The notes below the pieces were generated by a model. It saw only the letters and a program-made list of their open reading frames with translations, made no database searches and was not told the origin of the DNA. A stretch of DNA of 64,000 nucleotides from Polytrichum commune (lineage: Eukaryota; Streptophyta; Polytrichopsida; Polytrichales; Polytrichaceae). The stretch spans positions 40,623,554-40,687,553 of the forward strand of contig OX485803.1 of NCBI GenBank assembly GCA_950295325.1. Reading direction: 5' to 3'. This document shows, one piece after another, positions 45,656 through 58,378 of this stretch. How positions within the stretch are numbered: the stretch's first letter is position 1; every line of letters starts with the position of its first letter. A program made the position numbers and the translations under genes.

Positions 45656-48600
45656 AAGTTACCTAGCTAGGGTGGACCAAAAAGGGCCAAGGTTGCAATG
45701 GAAGAAATTCCGAATGTGCTTGTGTTGACACTCCCATAACTTACAACTCACAAGAGCCAAAAGATTCCCTCAAAGCTTTTTAGGCGACCGGTTTTAAAGA
45801 AAGTCCTACTACAAAAGGCATAGAAAGTAGTGTGCATGGAGTCCAAGTAGATGCGGTCAATTGGAAAGAGGTCAATGCACACAAGAGGTCTTCGTAGGCC
45901 GTCGTCGTTGGACTAGGTAGACTATGACCTCATCTAACCTTTTTGTTGTCTAAATTGTTGAAGTCAAGAACAATTCTATCACCATCCATAAGGTAAGGTA
46001 GAGGATGCTAATTCGGCTAGCATGAGGTCCACATCCTTATTCGGCTACTTATTTTGGGTTGTAATTGTGTGGGTGTTTAATACTAATTCGATAGTTGGTC
46101 TTTTAAAGCCATGTAGGTGAACCCACCCTCCTTATACTAGATATTGGTTGACCATCTACAAACAATAAAGAGAGTAAACAATTGCAACCATCTAACCAAG
46201 TCGATATGCACAATAACAACCAATCAAGAAATGTGGTCAAAAAAAACTTTTACTTATAACCATAAAGTAGTACATTCAAGGTTTTTTTTAGTTGCTTTCA
46301 ACCGTTTCATTCTAATAATATCAATGATAGTGTTTCACCAAAGTTTATCAAGCTGAATTTGTTGGTAAGAGAGAATAAGCAGGGTATAGCTCTGAATAGT
46401 ATATGACTTGTTCTTGGCGCCACCCAGCTGCCTATAGTGACCATTGAATGATGTTATGTTCAACATTTGCCACATACAAGTGTTTTCTATTGAACCCGCT
46501 CTACCCTACTCTACATGTTTGACTTACATAGCATCTTCACTTATACTGGTAATATTGTCCCAAGGGCAAGATTTTTGATGAATCTGATTTTTGGTGTGTT
46601 GGTGTTGATGAATCTTCAATTTGCCTATCTAATGGTAATATGAATGGGGCCAATTCGGTTAGCTTCCTTAACTGGACACCTATATTTGGCTCCTAATTGG
46701 CGGTACAGTCACTTAATGCAGTGGGTGAGCAATACATGGTGATTTATCCGCTACCTTGATGAAATTTGGGTTAGTCACCTTCGCAAAAGTCAAACTACAC
46801 CCACCGTCCTCCATAATTAGGAGTGCTACCCACTGAGCTATGACACGCTTGATTTTTGTGCCTGAGATGGGCAAATTAGGAGGCGGAATGTGGCTATGAG
46901 GTGTCGACCAACTTGTGTTGTGGGCATACTATTTTTTTTTTAAATCAACAATAATTTATCTTACATGTGGCCACTTTGGAGACATGACGTGGCCAATATT
47001 GGCATTAAACTTGATTTTCATTGGCAAATGACCCATGTAGAATCTAGTGTTGATATTGTCCACTTACACAACATTGAACGACGATAAAAGAGTTCCCCCC
47101 TCTAACACCACATTGGGAAAGTAAAGAATCTTTGATTCTAGAGCCTAGATCCGCACCTTCTTCAACTCCGATTTTAATGATTTCAAATTCTTTGGTCTTG
47201 ATTCACAATTGCTAACATGATCAAGTTTTTTAATGCTCAAATCCATCAGCCGGATGATTCCACATATATAGCTAAGGTGTCCACATTAGCTCATCTACCT
47301 TGGTTCATATGTCATTCATCATCCCACATAGCTAAAGGTAATGGGTCTTGCATTACGCACCTCCGTTGTACTCAATATCAACAAATAAATTCCCAAGCCT
47401 AACATTTAGGAGCATAATAAGGGTTCACTTTTTAAGGTCGGTGTTTGAAAATAGGCACTTACTTTGAGCTATGAATTGTGCTAATGTGGTCAAAATGTGG
47501 ATTCTTAGGATCCAAAAACTGAACTTGTTGGTTAAAAATAAAGCAAGTTCTTGATCAAAGGCTCCATCAATCATTTTGTTGGTCTCATTTAGCCATTCAA
47601 GATCATGTAGCATCTTAACATTCAATGCCCACATACATTTTGGAAAGGTGGTTCACATGTTGCTAATGGCAACGCACACTTCATTGTCCTTACATGGATT
47701 ATTAATTTATCGAGAAGAAGTCTATGGGCGATGAAAGCAGCTTTTGGCTTTTGGTGAGGCCACGTTGCCTGTGCTTTCTCGACCGTCGGATTTGACTGAT
47801 GTAACCCTCCTCCCCTGATCTCCTCCGTTCCTTCCACCACTCATCCACTGCTTCTTAGTTTCAAAATGTGCGTGCCTTCTATTTGATCACCATAGAGTGC
47901 TTCATGCTTCACCTTTTAATAAATATTTTATCTTGAAATTTGCCACATGGCAGGCTTACATTGCTCGAACCCCACTCAAACCCCGCGTGAAAACAACATT
48001 CCAGCATCAAGAAGGTGAACCTAGAAGCATATCCATCAAACCAAGGATAAATTGTTTATGAGCATCCTTCCTTAAACATATTAGAACTACACTAATTATG
48101 GTAACTATGGTGGGGATATGTATAGTATCACTTACCTTTCCCTATAGTGTGGCTCATATAATACATCATCACACATGAAAATAGCATGCAACATAAGCTG
48201 CACATTGTTTTTCAACCATTCACTATGTTCTCATCTTCTTGATTCTAGTTGTGGATAAGGTACCGATTGAAGCAATTGAAAATGTCAAAGAGCATAAGCT
48301 CACTTAATAAGTCCAAGAATCATGGGAGATAACATAGACGTTCAACATGCATGTGTTTTTGCATGTAAATGCACTTGATCTATGAATGGTCAAAGTTGCC
48401 AAATGGCTAAGAGCCATGAGGTGACCTTGGTGTCTTTAGAGAGAGCACAAGTAGCTGTGAGATAAACAAGCAAGATTTGAAGGAGATACCATCACGTGTC
48501 TTGAACCTCCAACGTAAATATATTATATGTTGGTAAAGAGTGTGCCCCCACAATGTTTGAGCAATCTTTTAGTATGGATTCCTCATTATTAGCGTGACCC

Positions 48601-48679
48601 ACATGACTTACCACATTTAGTGCACTTGTTCTAGCCAACAATGATTCTTGCGACCAATCCCTAAGAATATCTCAGGTTA
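45656..48679. other. AT-rich intergenic DNA
   Basis: No supported gene over about 3 kb; open frames are short and lack domains. Confidence 0.4.
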
Positions 48680-48985
48680 AGGTGTGTTAGATGGCAATGT
48701 TACGCGACAACATTGCCTTGGGAAGAGAGGGAAGTATTGCATTCGAACCTCTCATTCATCCAATGTAACAGCCTTTAGATAGTATGCATCCTTGATGTTG
48801 TTGATTAAGTTAGATTGACATCGTAATTAGATCTAAAGACCTAGACTTAGCCTAGTCCAAGTCATTTGAGATGAATCAACCACAAACCTACTGAAGGTCA
48901 TGTTATTATGATGGATGAATGGATGAGCGGTAGGTTCGTGTGTAATAATTCCCTCTCTCCCTAACACACCTTTACCTTAGACAAC
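48680..48985. repeat. Inverted-ended repeat with a second copy near 63530
   Basis: Left AAGGTGTGTTAG ... GAGAGGGAAGTATTGCATTC and right (reverse complement) AAAGGTGTGTTAGGG ... GAGAGGGAATTATTACACAC form imperfect inverted ends. The left end is interrupted by a 27-bp palindrome (GGCAATGTT / AACATTGCC). The right part matches 63520-63690 (TAGTCCAAGT, GAGATGAAT, GGATGGAT-AGAGGT, AATTCCCTC-CTCC). Confidence 0.5.
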
Positions 48986-49383
48986 CTTTAGAATCGGTCT
49001 TAAGAAACATTCACTAGAAGAAGACTTGTCAAATACAACCATCCGTTGCAACTTGTCAAAAAATCGCAACCAAAAACCTTTAGTTGACAACCAAATCTAT
49101 TCATCTATGGCATTTCCTCACCATAAGTTGGACAAGTTGCAACTGATGGTTGTAATGAACAAGCTCTCTTTTACACCAAATAGGGTCATTAGTGCACTGA
49201 CCTTTTGAATAGAGTAACTTACTATGTTGACTTGCATTTCCAAGTTACTAAGGTAAATTTCACTTTGTAGCACATGGAGGCACATGCATGGAGCCGTGTG
49301 AGTGTTTTATTACTTTATGATGCATAGTTTTATTTTCTCTACTAATTTTGGTCCAATGTTACAATTATTATCACATTTTTTGA

Positions 49384-49464
49384 CATGTTATGGTGAATAA
49401 ATAGGGTCATTAGTGTGATTAACAACTAATCACACTAATGACCCTATTTATTCACCATAACATG
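49384..49464. repeat. Perfect 38-bp inverted repeat with 5-nt loop
   Basis: The left arm 49384-49421 begins CATGTTATGGTGAATAAATA; the loop is ACAAC; the right arm 49427-49464 is its exact reverse complement. All 38 pairs match. There is no coding sequence around it. Confidence 0.95.
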
Positions 49465-52016
49465 ATGGCATGTGATTGATTGGAGCATGTGATGATGACA
49501 TGTGATGTGATTGGTGTGATTGATTGATTAAAAGATGGCGTAAAGATTGATTTAGGCAAAGACGTGCCAAATTAACATACGCAAATGCAAGGTATATAAA
49601 AGACCAAAATGATTTTTTATAGCTCCACCCAACTACACTAATATACAATTAGGTCGCCCCTCGCTAATTTATTGACATCCCAGGCTATTTGAACATTTAT
49701 TACCACATTAAGAAACCCACATTATTTTATTTTATTTTTCACTATGGTTGTTGTATGGATGAATGAATAAATTCGTAGATTCTTGTAATTTGATTCTAAA
49801 CCAAGGTAATTTGCATGAGTAAAAATGGCAACCTATTTGTGAAGGCAACCTACATTAATTATCCCAATTAGTGCGTGTTACTTTTTGGGGTTACACAATG
49901 CTCTAATTATTTAATGAGAATGGAAAGTCATTAATGTTCTATAATGTCCAAACAACCTATTGAAGCTTCTCTAGCAAAAAATCGAACTCCTGAGTAAGAC
50001 ATGCGTAACTCCGAATACTAACATGAGCTAATTGGGATAATCAATGTAGTAATCACACATGTCAATGTAATAACTATTCTTTCAAATGTCTTTATAAATA
50101 CGTAAATTTCTCTCATGAAATCTATGGTGGACTTGAAGAAGGACTCAGTAGTCTGTTGATGTTGGCACTTCAAATAAGCAACATCTATCTTATTGAGCTT
50201 CTTCAATATGGCTTGCAAATTCATTAAGTATGTAGGAGTAAACTTGAACATGTTGTCCATTCAAAAATGTAGCTAACCATTGAGCATGATGTTAAGCATC
50301 TATTGGCTTCATAATAAGTGGAGGTCGCTCATCAACATCTAAAGAGTTCAAGGGCTTTGCATTAAGGTCAAGACTAGGTGGCTCTATTCTTTGTCCCAAG
50401 GCCATATCAACCAGCTCTGACATGCAATATGTAACTTCAATGATGTCTTCACGTTCCATTATTAGATAATTTTCAAATGGCATCTCATCTTGTCCAAGCT
50501 GCAGGTTTGATGAGGAGTGCCAAATATGCGGACTCATTGGTCAATCTTGTTTTTCCTCGCTAGTCCTCATTAACCAAGTCGACACTCCAATCAGGTGGCA
50601 AAATTCATGATTTTCTCCAACAATTTTGGATAGTTTGAAGATCCAAATTTTAAAACCTTATAGCTCCAAAGAATTGCTTGCTTAATATTGGGTACCACGA
50701 TAAAATCCACTCAAGCAACTTGGACTCGCATCGCAATTTGGACTTGAGCGACAATTATACCTCGGTCAAGTGATTGCACCACACCTGTGCAATCAAAAGG
50801 CAGAATTACAAATGAAAACTAATTGTGCACCTTGGTTTAGGGTTTAAGTGAAAAAAGCTGATGTGAAAGAGACGGAAGCTAATGAGTCTCTTGATAAGTT
50901 TTTGAGATAGAGAACCTAGTTCCCTTAGGTCCCATGTTCTAACATCATTAATTGTACATTAAAATTTCTTCTATCCACATTTCGTATGTGAAAATTGCTT
51001 ATACTTATGTGGGACCCATCATATATACATTTATTACCTCTATAATATGACATTTTGGGGATCCAAGAGTGTGTCATATATATGAACAATGTCATAGTCA
51101 CATTATAAAGGTATATTACAACTTGAAAGTTCGGTTTTCAAAATTTGTGTGATCATATGAAGGTTGTCATATTATTGAGTGACATATTAAAGAGGTAGTA
51201 GGACTGTACAATTTTGTTGCACTATGTGACACGTGTCCTATGATGTGATAAATTCTGCTGACATGGCAATGGATCAGGACAGCTGGCACCGTGCCAGGTA
51301 TGCCAGAATAGTGGCTTTCTATTGGACAAGGAGTGGGCCGTTGTCGGGTCCAAAGTGGGCCCAGTGTCAGCATTCGATTGGTCGCCTGAATTTTGTAACG
51401 AAGTCTCGGGGTCAAATGAGTCAAGGCTCCTTGACTCTCTCAGCCACTGAGATTCAGAATGCAATTTGACAAGATCAATGGAACAAAAGGTACAAGGAAC
51501 GGGTTTAAATTAACCCTTTACAGTAAGCGGGCCTAAATTAGGGCTTGGCGTTTGTGGTGTCTGTGTAATCTCATCCATTGTGGATGAAGGGAAGGGGGGG
51601 GGGGGGGCACTAAACCAATTATCCCAATTAGCACATGTCAAGGTAGGGGTGGCAATTTCCGTGCAGGTCCTAAAGTCGACCCCTATGTCGGAAGCACCTT
51701 TTTAGGTGCTTTTACCTGGGTTTACAAAAAATTTACCGTTCACAGCGCTGCCAGCATTTCATTGGCTGCCAGCGGTCGGTTTTAGAAATCCACCCAGTGG
51801 ATATACCACGTTTCCTATGTGCGAGTGTTGGTCACTCTACAAGGTTTCCTTTAAAATTTTGTAGGAAATCATAAACATGCCGGAAATTTTTGATTTTTTC
51901 ATAGTTGTTCTTGCACCAGCTTTGTGGAGCGCTCAAAATTTATAAAATAGTTTCAGCATCCCAACTAGGCACATCTGAAATTTGGACGGAAATAGCCACC
52001 CCGACCTTATAGCAAT
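49465..52016. other. AT-rich intergenic DNA
   Basis: Two short open frames on the minus strand (50292-50537 and 50018-50260) are coding-like in length only; no motif is recognised. A G-run lies at about 51595-51607. Confidence 0.4.
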
Positions 52017-52395
52017 CCCAGTCGTTCCTGGATCTGCATCTGCATCCGGGAATGAAAAGTGGCCTCCACCCAGAATGCAGATGCAGACCTAGGCAAAACT
52101 GCCACTCATTCTACCTTACTACCTCAAGGATTTCCTCTAGATCGATTTGTAGTTTTGTGCGGCCCTACCATATTGAGTTGTCTTTAGTTAAAAGCCGCCA
52201 TGAAGTTGTTTGTCCTTAGCTGATAGCTAGCAGGCTCCCTGCATATCTCACCGAAATGCAGGGAGTTCTGCACTTCCTGTATTATTTTACATCCAATTTT
52301 AGGGTATAGCAGGGTGACTGGACCAGTATCATGCAATGCATCTGCATCGCGGATGAGAAAACGCAAATGCAGATGCAGGTGCAGGGTCACTGGGC
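52017..52395. mobile_element. Small TIR element with CTGCATCTGCATC ends
   Basis: Left end CCCAGTCGTTCCTGGATC then CTGCATCTGCATCC; right end, reverse-complemented, CCCAGTGACCCTGCAC then CTGCATCTGCATTT. The interior has a further inverted pair (CCCTGCATATCTC / GAAATGCAGGGAG). No convincing target duplication. Non-coding. Confidence 0.55.
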
Positions 52396-53957
52396 TTGCC
52401 CATACTATTCATACTTATTTGTAAAAAATTGAACTCTTCAGTAGGACGTTATTTAGCATGTGTTAGCAATGCAATGCCGTCTTACTCAAGAGTTCCAGTT
52501 TTTACTAATGAGAGTTCAATAGGTTGTTCAAACGTTAAAGAGCATAAATGACTTTGCTTGGTAGAATATTACGTTCTCGTTGAATAGTTATAACACTGCG
52601 TAACTTCAAATAGTCACATACACTAATTGGGATAATCAATGTAGTAAAAGCAAAACCCCTACAAGGTTGGGGGTCAATTCATTCGAACTAGAGTACGCTT
52701 GGTTAATTTTGGGGATTCTCATCTCGTTTCCAGCGTCAAGTGGTCTGATTTTTTTTTAAAAAAAAGAAGAAGAAATTCACCTCGCTCAAAATAAGATTTT
52801 TAGAATTAAAAAATAACTACATATAGATTTTTTATTGAACCACAATAAAATTATAGATTAAATTACATAAGAAAATACACACACACAAAGACATAAGAAA
52901 CATGTTGTGAGTTGTTGATTACATTAGTTGCACAAATTGGTTTTTGTATTTCCTCCTAGTCTGACATGAATTGTGTACGCAAGATATGATCATGAAGAAA
53001 CATGTTGAAATGCTCACATGCATTGTGCACAACGAGTAGCTCCAATAATTATACGACAAGATGATTTGCCTATATGAGGCGACAATGGACGATCTCATCA
53101 TAGTCTTCATGCAAATAGTGAGTTACATGTCATGGTTGAGAATGGTTTCTTCTAGTAAAGGCCATGATTTAGCTTCGTTGAAATTTAAGGTTGTTGCCAT
53201 GTGCAGAGATCCAAGCTACTAGTGGAAGCTATGGATTTTTGTCCAGGGGCAGAAGATATGGACATCATGGATTGTGCATTGGAAGTGTCAGAGTTGTTTG
53301 GGTCCATCAAGCAGTAGCTTGACTTGCCACTAGGGGCTAATGCAATTCACATTGACCCAACAAAGTGAATTATTCCATTATATGCCCAAATACTTGAGCA
53401 AAAAATACATGCATGAAGGAGTTGTTGAATGTTGTAGAGCATGGTGTGGTTCATATCACATATGTGTTAGAGACTAATTGTCATGCTTCCCAATGGCACA
53501 TTGCAAGGGTACCACAAAATTTACCAAAAGATGTTAGGCAATGCAAGCCAATACATGGACTTTGTACAATGCCAAAGTAGGATATGGCAAACATGGCACC
53601 CTTGCTTTATCGTACTAAGGGATGAAGGAGTTTTGTTCCACCAACAATGTGGAGTACAAGCTTTGGTTTTTTCTTGACGATATCAAGCTTTGTGTGAGTT
53701 GCAACAAGAAGAAGTATGTGTTGGACTAGTCTATGGTACCCAATACATGGCTAGTGAAAATAGGTACCAATCTCTCCAAGGAGGAGGTGTTGGGCTAGAG
53801 GACGCAAGATTCCGATTGTAGTAGAGGAAACACTTTCACCTCATCCTAAGCTTTCAACAATTGTGACCTTTCCAATCCCTCACTCACATTTTCATGTGCC
53901 ATTGAACCCGGATGCACACTCAAACTCCATGTTTTCTAAAATTAATGCGTCAAAATC
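52396..53957. other. AT-rich intergenic DNA
   Basis: A (CA)n tract lies at about 52876-52886. From about 53150 to 53760 there are broken open stretches that could be a decayed retrotransposon gag, but no motif is firm enough to call. Confidence 0.4.
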
Positions 53958-54163
53958 TGTAATGTAACTAGAATTATTAAGGAATATTCTAACTACATGT
54001 GCCAATGTGTAAGCAGAGAAAGATGAGAGCTAGACAACTCTCAGTTGAAGATGAATGGATAGGAGTTAGACAGCTCCGCATTTAGTGCATTGAAACTAGA
54101 CCATTCCAATTGAGAACATGTGCACGTGAGTTAGACAACTCCCGATGAGGTGCACATGAGTTA

Positions 54164-54207
54164 GGGCAGACCCGCACCAGGAGGTGTTGTGCCGGGAACG
54201 GTTTAGG
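54164..54207 (+). repeat. Harbinger left terminal inverted repeat
   Basis: Begins GGGCAGACCCGCACCAGGAG and pairs with 62413-62451. Confidence 0.85.
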
Positions 54208-55241
54208 ATTTTTGCCAAGTGGGAGCTGCCGGCCGGGTAGACGTGTCCGGACATGCCAGCAGGGCAGTTCTGTGCCGGGGGCCGCACTCCCCGGGCATGT
54301 AACAGGAGGGCCCAGTCTTCATCCAACGTTCTCTGTTCGCCCCCCCCCCCCACAGGGGTCCGACTCCTCCCGGTCACAGAGTTCTCTGCGACGTCGCACG
54401 CTCGGAGTGTTCTACGGCCTCTCCCAAGCTCTGTCGGGATCGTGCCAACAACCACATGAGATGGCGCATGGGTCAGCAATCGACAGCGAGCTGCGGGAAT
54501 TGTGTTTCGGGTGCACACTTCCTCCCTCTGTGGTCGCGTTTGCATGAGGGTCTGGCCAAATTGAGTGGTGTCCTGGGTCCCCTTCTGTTTTTTTTTCCGC
54601 CACCATGGCCTCTCTGTGCGGCCTGTGCTGCCAGGCCCCGCATGTCGACCACCCTTTGTGCGGCTCGCGCACAGGTTGTAGGTTCCGGAGGATGTTCGTC
54701 GTTGTTGCTTCTGTCCCGCCGTTGTCGCGGTGCATGGTTCCCGCCATTCTTTTCCCTGTGTCGCCATGAATTTGTGTTCTGGACGCACCTGTGCCGTGGG
54801 TGCATGCCGTGCGCACCAATTTTTCCTTCGCCCTTCTTTCCATACCCGTTCATTGTGTTTAGGGTTGGTGCTGCTTTTTCTTTGGCCCTTGCCACCTCCT
54901 CAATGTGCAGTCCTTGGTTTTGCTTCTCACATCAAGTATATCTTTGTTCGCAGGGCGCAAGACTATTGGGTGGGCTACAAACTTTTTTGCTTTGGCTACT
55001 ATTCCCACTCTCCACAGCACGTGGTGGAGTTCAGGGAGTCCAAACTTGGTGCGTCAATTTCCTCCCCCCTCGTTTTTTCCTGTGTTTTCTGCAGACTGCA
55101 GTTTCGCCTGGATTTTGTTGTTTGGGTAGTTGGGGAATTCGCCTTGCCAACCCCACTGCCTGCCCTGTTGCAGGGCAACTCGTCTGGCGTCGCCATGGTG
55201 CACGCTCCTCCCCCTCCCCACATGCAATCCGTGCCACTTGC
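54208..55241. other. Harbinger left arm, T-rich non-coding
   Basis: A long open frame crosses this region, but its product is low-complexity and unconvincing. Sampled sequence is strongly T-rich and A-poor (54841-54900: 25 T, 5 A), as expected for a leader or intron of the plus-strand transposase gene. Confidence 0.5.
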
Positions 55242-58200
55242 ATGGAACTTCTCCCTCTTGTGGAGATGTTCTGCAGGTGGGAGCTACTGGAGGACTGCAA
55301 CGACCTGCAAGGGCTCCTAGAGCGCTTCGACTCGGAGGCCGAGCTCGAAACGCATGAGCTCGGTCGCGCCCTTCTCTTCATGATCCGCAACGACGAATCA
55401 GGCTTGCCCACGTCTTCGCCGAGAGTCCATCCCGGAGCGCCAGCAGACAACGTCGCCGACCCTTTCGAGAGCGTGCGGGAGCACCTTGCGGCAATTGATT
55501 CAGCAATTCGAACTCTCCAGCCGCAGGTGCTTGGATTTTTGGGTTATAGTGGGTTGTGTGCATATCTGTGGGAGTTCCTTTGCGCATGCAGTTGCGCTTC
55601 TGTGTTGTGCCATCCAGGCAGCTCCCTGCTAGCTGCCCCTTGCGATGTGCCAGCGTCGTTGCTATCTTTTAATAAAAATTCACCTACATGACACTCTTCT
55701 GCCGGTTTTTTTGCCTACAGACTCCAGACATTTGCTCCTCCGCATGCTTGTGGTTGCCTTCATTGTCATTTTAGCTGTGATTGCAGCTGAATTTGCATGC
55801 TATCTTGGTCTGTTGTTTCCTGGACACACTCGATTTGGCTGTGAGTCTGGTCTGTGGGTGCCCTTTGCGATTGAGCGAGCTCGGTTTCTGCCATGGATCT
55901 CGCCATGTTCTGTATGAAACGTCGTCCTGTTTGCATTTGTAGTGCGTGTTCTATTTGCGTTCCTTCACAGATACTCCGAGCCTGCTCGCCAGTTCGAGCA
56001 AACAATTTCATCAACCACCTGCCTCGCCTTGGAAGGCATTGGCATGCTCTGCAACGCAACATATGTGACTCCTTATTGTTTTTGCATGAATTCTGGGTGT
56101 TTTTCCTTTTATGCTTTTGCGTGGGCAGGTGTGGACGAAGGTCACTGCCATACATCCTGCTACGTGTTCTGGTGTTTATTGTTCGCATCCAGTTACGCGA
56201 GTGTTGTGTTTGAAGGGTTTTTTTTGTGCCACTCTGTTCTTCGCCGCTATGGCTGTGGGTTGCCTGCCCGCCTGGGCATTTCTCAGCCCGTTCACTGAAT
56301 TTTTGTGTCTGGGAGCCCACACTTGCAACAATACAGCCACAAACTTCACCAACAAATAGCCCAATCAAATACTCATTCATTTTCGGCAGCACTCTGCCTT
56401 GCTTGCCTGAATTTACATTGCAGCAGAACAAACACATTGGCCTTTGCACGGAAGCATGTTCCAGAAATGGCCAGCATTTTCCTGCTCTGGCATTTAAGTT
56501 TTTGTCTGCATCTAAAAAACATGAACGACATAACTTCAAACTCGGCCACCCGGCTGCGAGTTGCAGCCATAATCTTCAGCCTTGTTGGCTCCTTGTCAAG
56601 AGCACTACCTCGCTATGCTTCTGAATGGCTACAATTAAATTGCTGTTGTTTTCCCTTGAAGGTGCACAGCTCGTTCGCAGCCGGCCCAACTCAGTCGGAG
56701 TCTGATATGGAGCCTCCCCCGTGTGCACTCCCTCCTCTCCATGCGACTGCCTCCGAGCGGCGTTTTCTGCCTGCAGCACCCGTATCCTCGGCAGCCACTC
56801 CAATGCTGGAGGCTCTTCTGGGTGCTGAATCTACGCCTCGTGCAGCAGCAAATGGCTCAGGAGTGTGCACATCGCCACCATGCGGGGAGGGGACCAGCAT
56901 CCCTCTGCAGACAGCAGCCAGTGTGGGAACAAACATAGCACCCCCATTGACAACAGTCATTCCCGTTATCATGGCGTGCATTGACATGTCCGTCGCCATT
57001 ATGCACATGTACACAACAACGGCAGAGGCAAGTAAGGCACAACTTGCAAACAAAAAACGAAGAAAAAGATGGGCTGAGGACCATGGCGTTGATGCGGCAC
57101 CCAATCCATTTGCAAAACATGAGCCCGAAGATGACGAACTGGAGCACCCACACACCAGAGACCTATTTGACCTCTTCGCTTGGCACTTCCATGTTGTGGA
57201 TGTGAAGTGGTACGTGAAACCACGCTCCACGTGCTGGTTTGATGAGTACCTCTTCAATATCTATACCCCGGACATGTTTTACGACATCCTGCGGATGCGA
57301 AGGACAACTTTTGACCGCTTGGTGAACGACCTACGCCCTTTCATTCAAGGGCAGCATACACACTGGCGGGAACCTGTTGGAGTGGAGAAAAAGGTTGTTG
57401 TGACTCTTTTTAAACTCATGCACGGCGTTTCAATACCCCTTGTGGCCGACAAGGTAGCCATAGGCAAATCCACCGTGCATCAAATTTTGAGGCAGGTGTG
57501 CTCAGCCATTAGCACTAACTTCGGTCACCACATTGCGTGGCCGGCAGGGAGGAGGTTGGCAAGGGTGACTTCCGGCTTCCAGACGAAGCAATGGTTCCCT
57601 AATTGCATTGGGGCTATTGATGGCTCACATGTGTATATTCAAGCGCCTCCTAATAGTATTGTTGCGGCTGACCACCGCAATCGCTACAAGTCGTTCTCTA
57701 TTTTACTGCAGGGCGTAGTGGACACCAAATGCTACTTCACCTCAGTCAACATAGGCCCCCCCCGGTAGTTTGCACGACAGCGCACATTTCAAGTCATCGG
57801 AGCTATATCGGAGGGTGGAGGAAGGAATAATGCCGGGCTTCCACGACGACCCTATGACGTGGCCGGCGTGTCTTCCTTTCCCCCCCTACATCGTGGCGGA
57901 CCGTGGGTACCCGCTCTTGAGCTGGTGCATAACACCTTTCAAGACGGGACCCATGGGGCAGCCCCTCACGGCGGAGGAAGCATGGTTCAACCGAAAACAT
58001 TCCTCAACCCGCATGAGCGTTGAGCGCGGGTTCGGGATACTTAAAGCAAGGTTTAAGGAAATAGGCACAAAAACATTGCTCAAACTAGATTTTCTACCAA
58101 CCGTGGTGCACACATGTTGTGTTTTGCACAACATCCTCCTTGCGAGCAAGGATCGGACACTTGACCAAATCCTAGCGGACTGCCATTTGCCTCCAATGGA

Positions 58201-58378
58201 TGTGAACGACACCTCCCGCACGGAGGACGACACTGGTTTCCTCCCCCCAAGACCCATGGGCCTTGTGAGCGAGGAAAGAGCATTGCTGGAAGGGAAGATG
58301 GCGAGAGAGGACATTCTAGATTACCTTGTGCGCATCCAAAATGCTGATCACATTTCCAGGCACCCCCTAAGGACATGA
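55242..58378 (+). pseudogene. PIF/Harbinger DDE transposase, one frameshift
   Basis: The main exon starts at about 56662 after a pyrimidine tract and AAG acceptor. A Lys/Arg-rich segment (KKRRKRWAEDHG) precedes the catalytic domain: first Asp in CIGAIDGSHVYIQAP, second in VADRGYPLLSW, Glu in MSVERGFGILKARF, with 40 residues between the last two. Helix-turn-helix-like VADKVAIGKSTVHQILRQV precedes them. An eight-C run at 57756-57763 breaks the frame after VNIGPP; the downstream frame continues the domain to 58378. An upstream exon, 55242-55526 (95 codons, phase-compatible, donor CAGGTGC), with EDCNDLQGLLERF and DPFESVREHLAAIDSAI is likely its 5' exon. The break could also be a homopolymer sequencing error. 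Confidence 0.85.

Noticed and set aside
49026-49208. Possible small gene near the perfect palindrome
   Set aside because: Only 60 codons, with no motif or splice context.
53150-53760. Possible retrotransposon gag relic
   Set aside because: Interrupted by several stops and without a zinc knuckle or other firm motif.
54456-55241. First part of a 411-codon open frame at the left of the Harbinger element
   Set aside because: The product is rich in Leu, Phe, Cys and Pro without domain structure, and sequence bias alone (few A, hence few stops) explains the open frame. Only the last part (from 55242) looks coding.
56691-57257. 188-codon minus-strand frame opposite the transposase
   Set aside because: It mirrors the coding transposase exon; the Cys/Ser-rich product is an antisense shadow.
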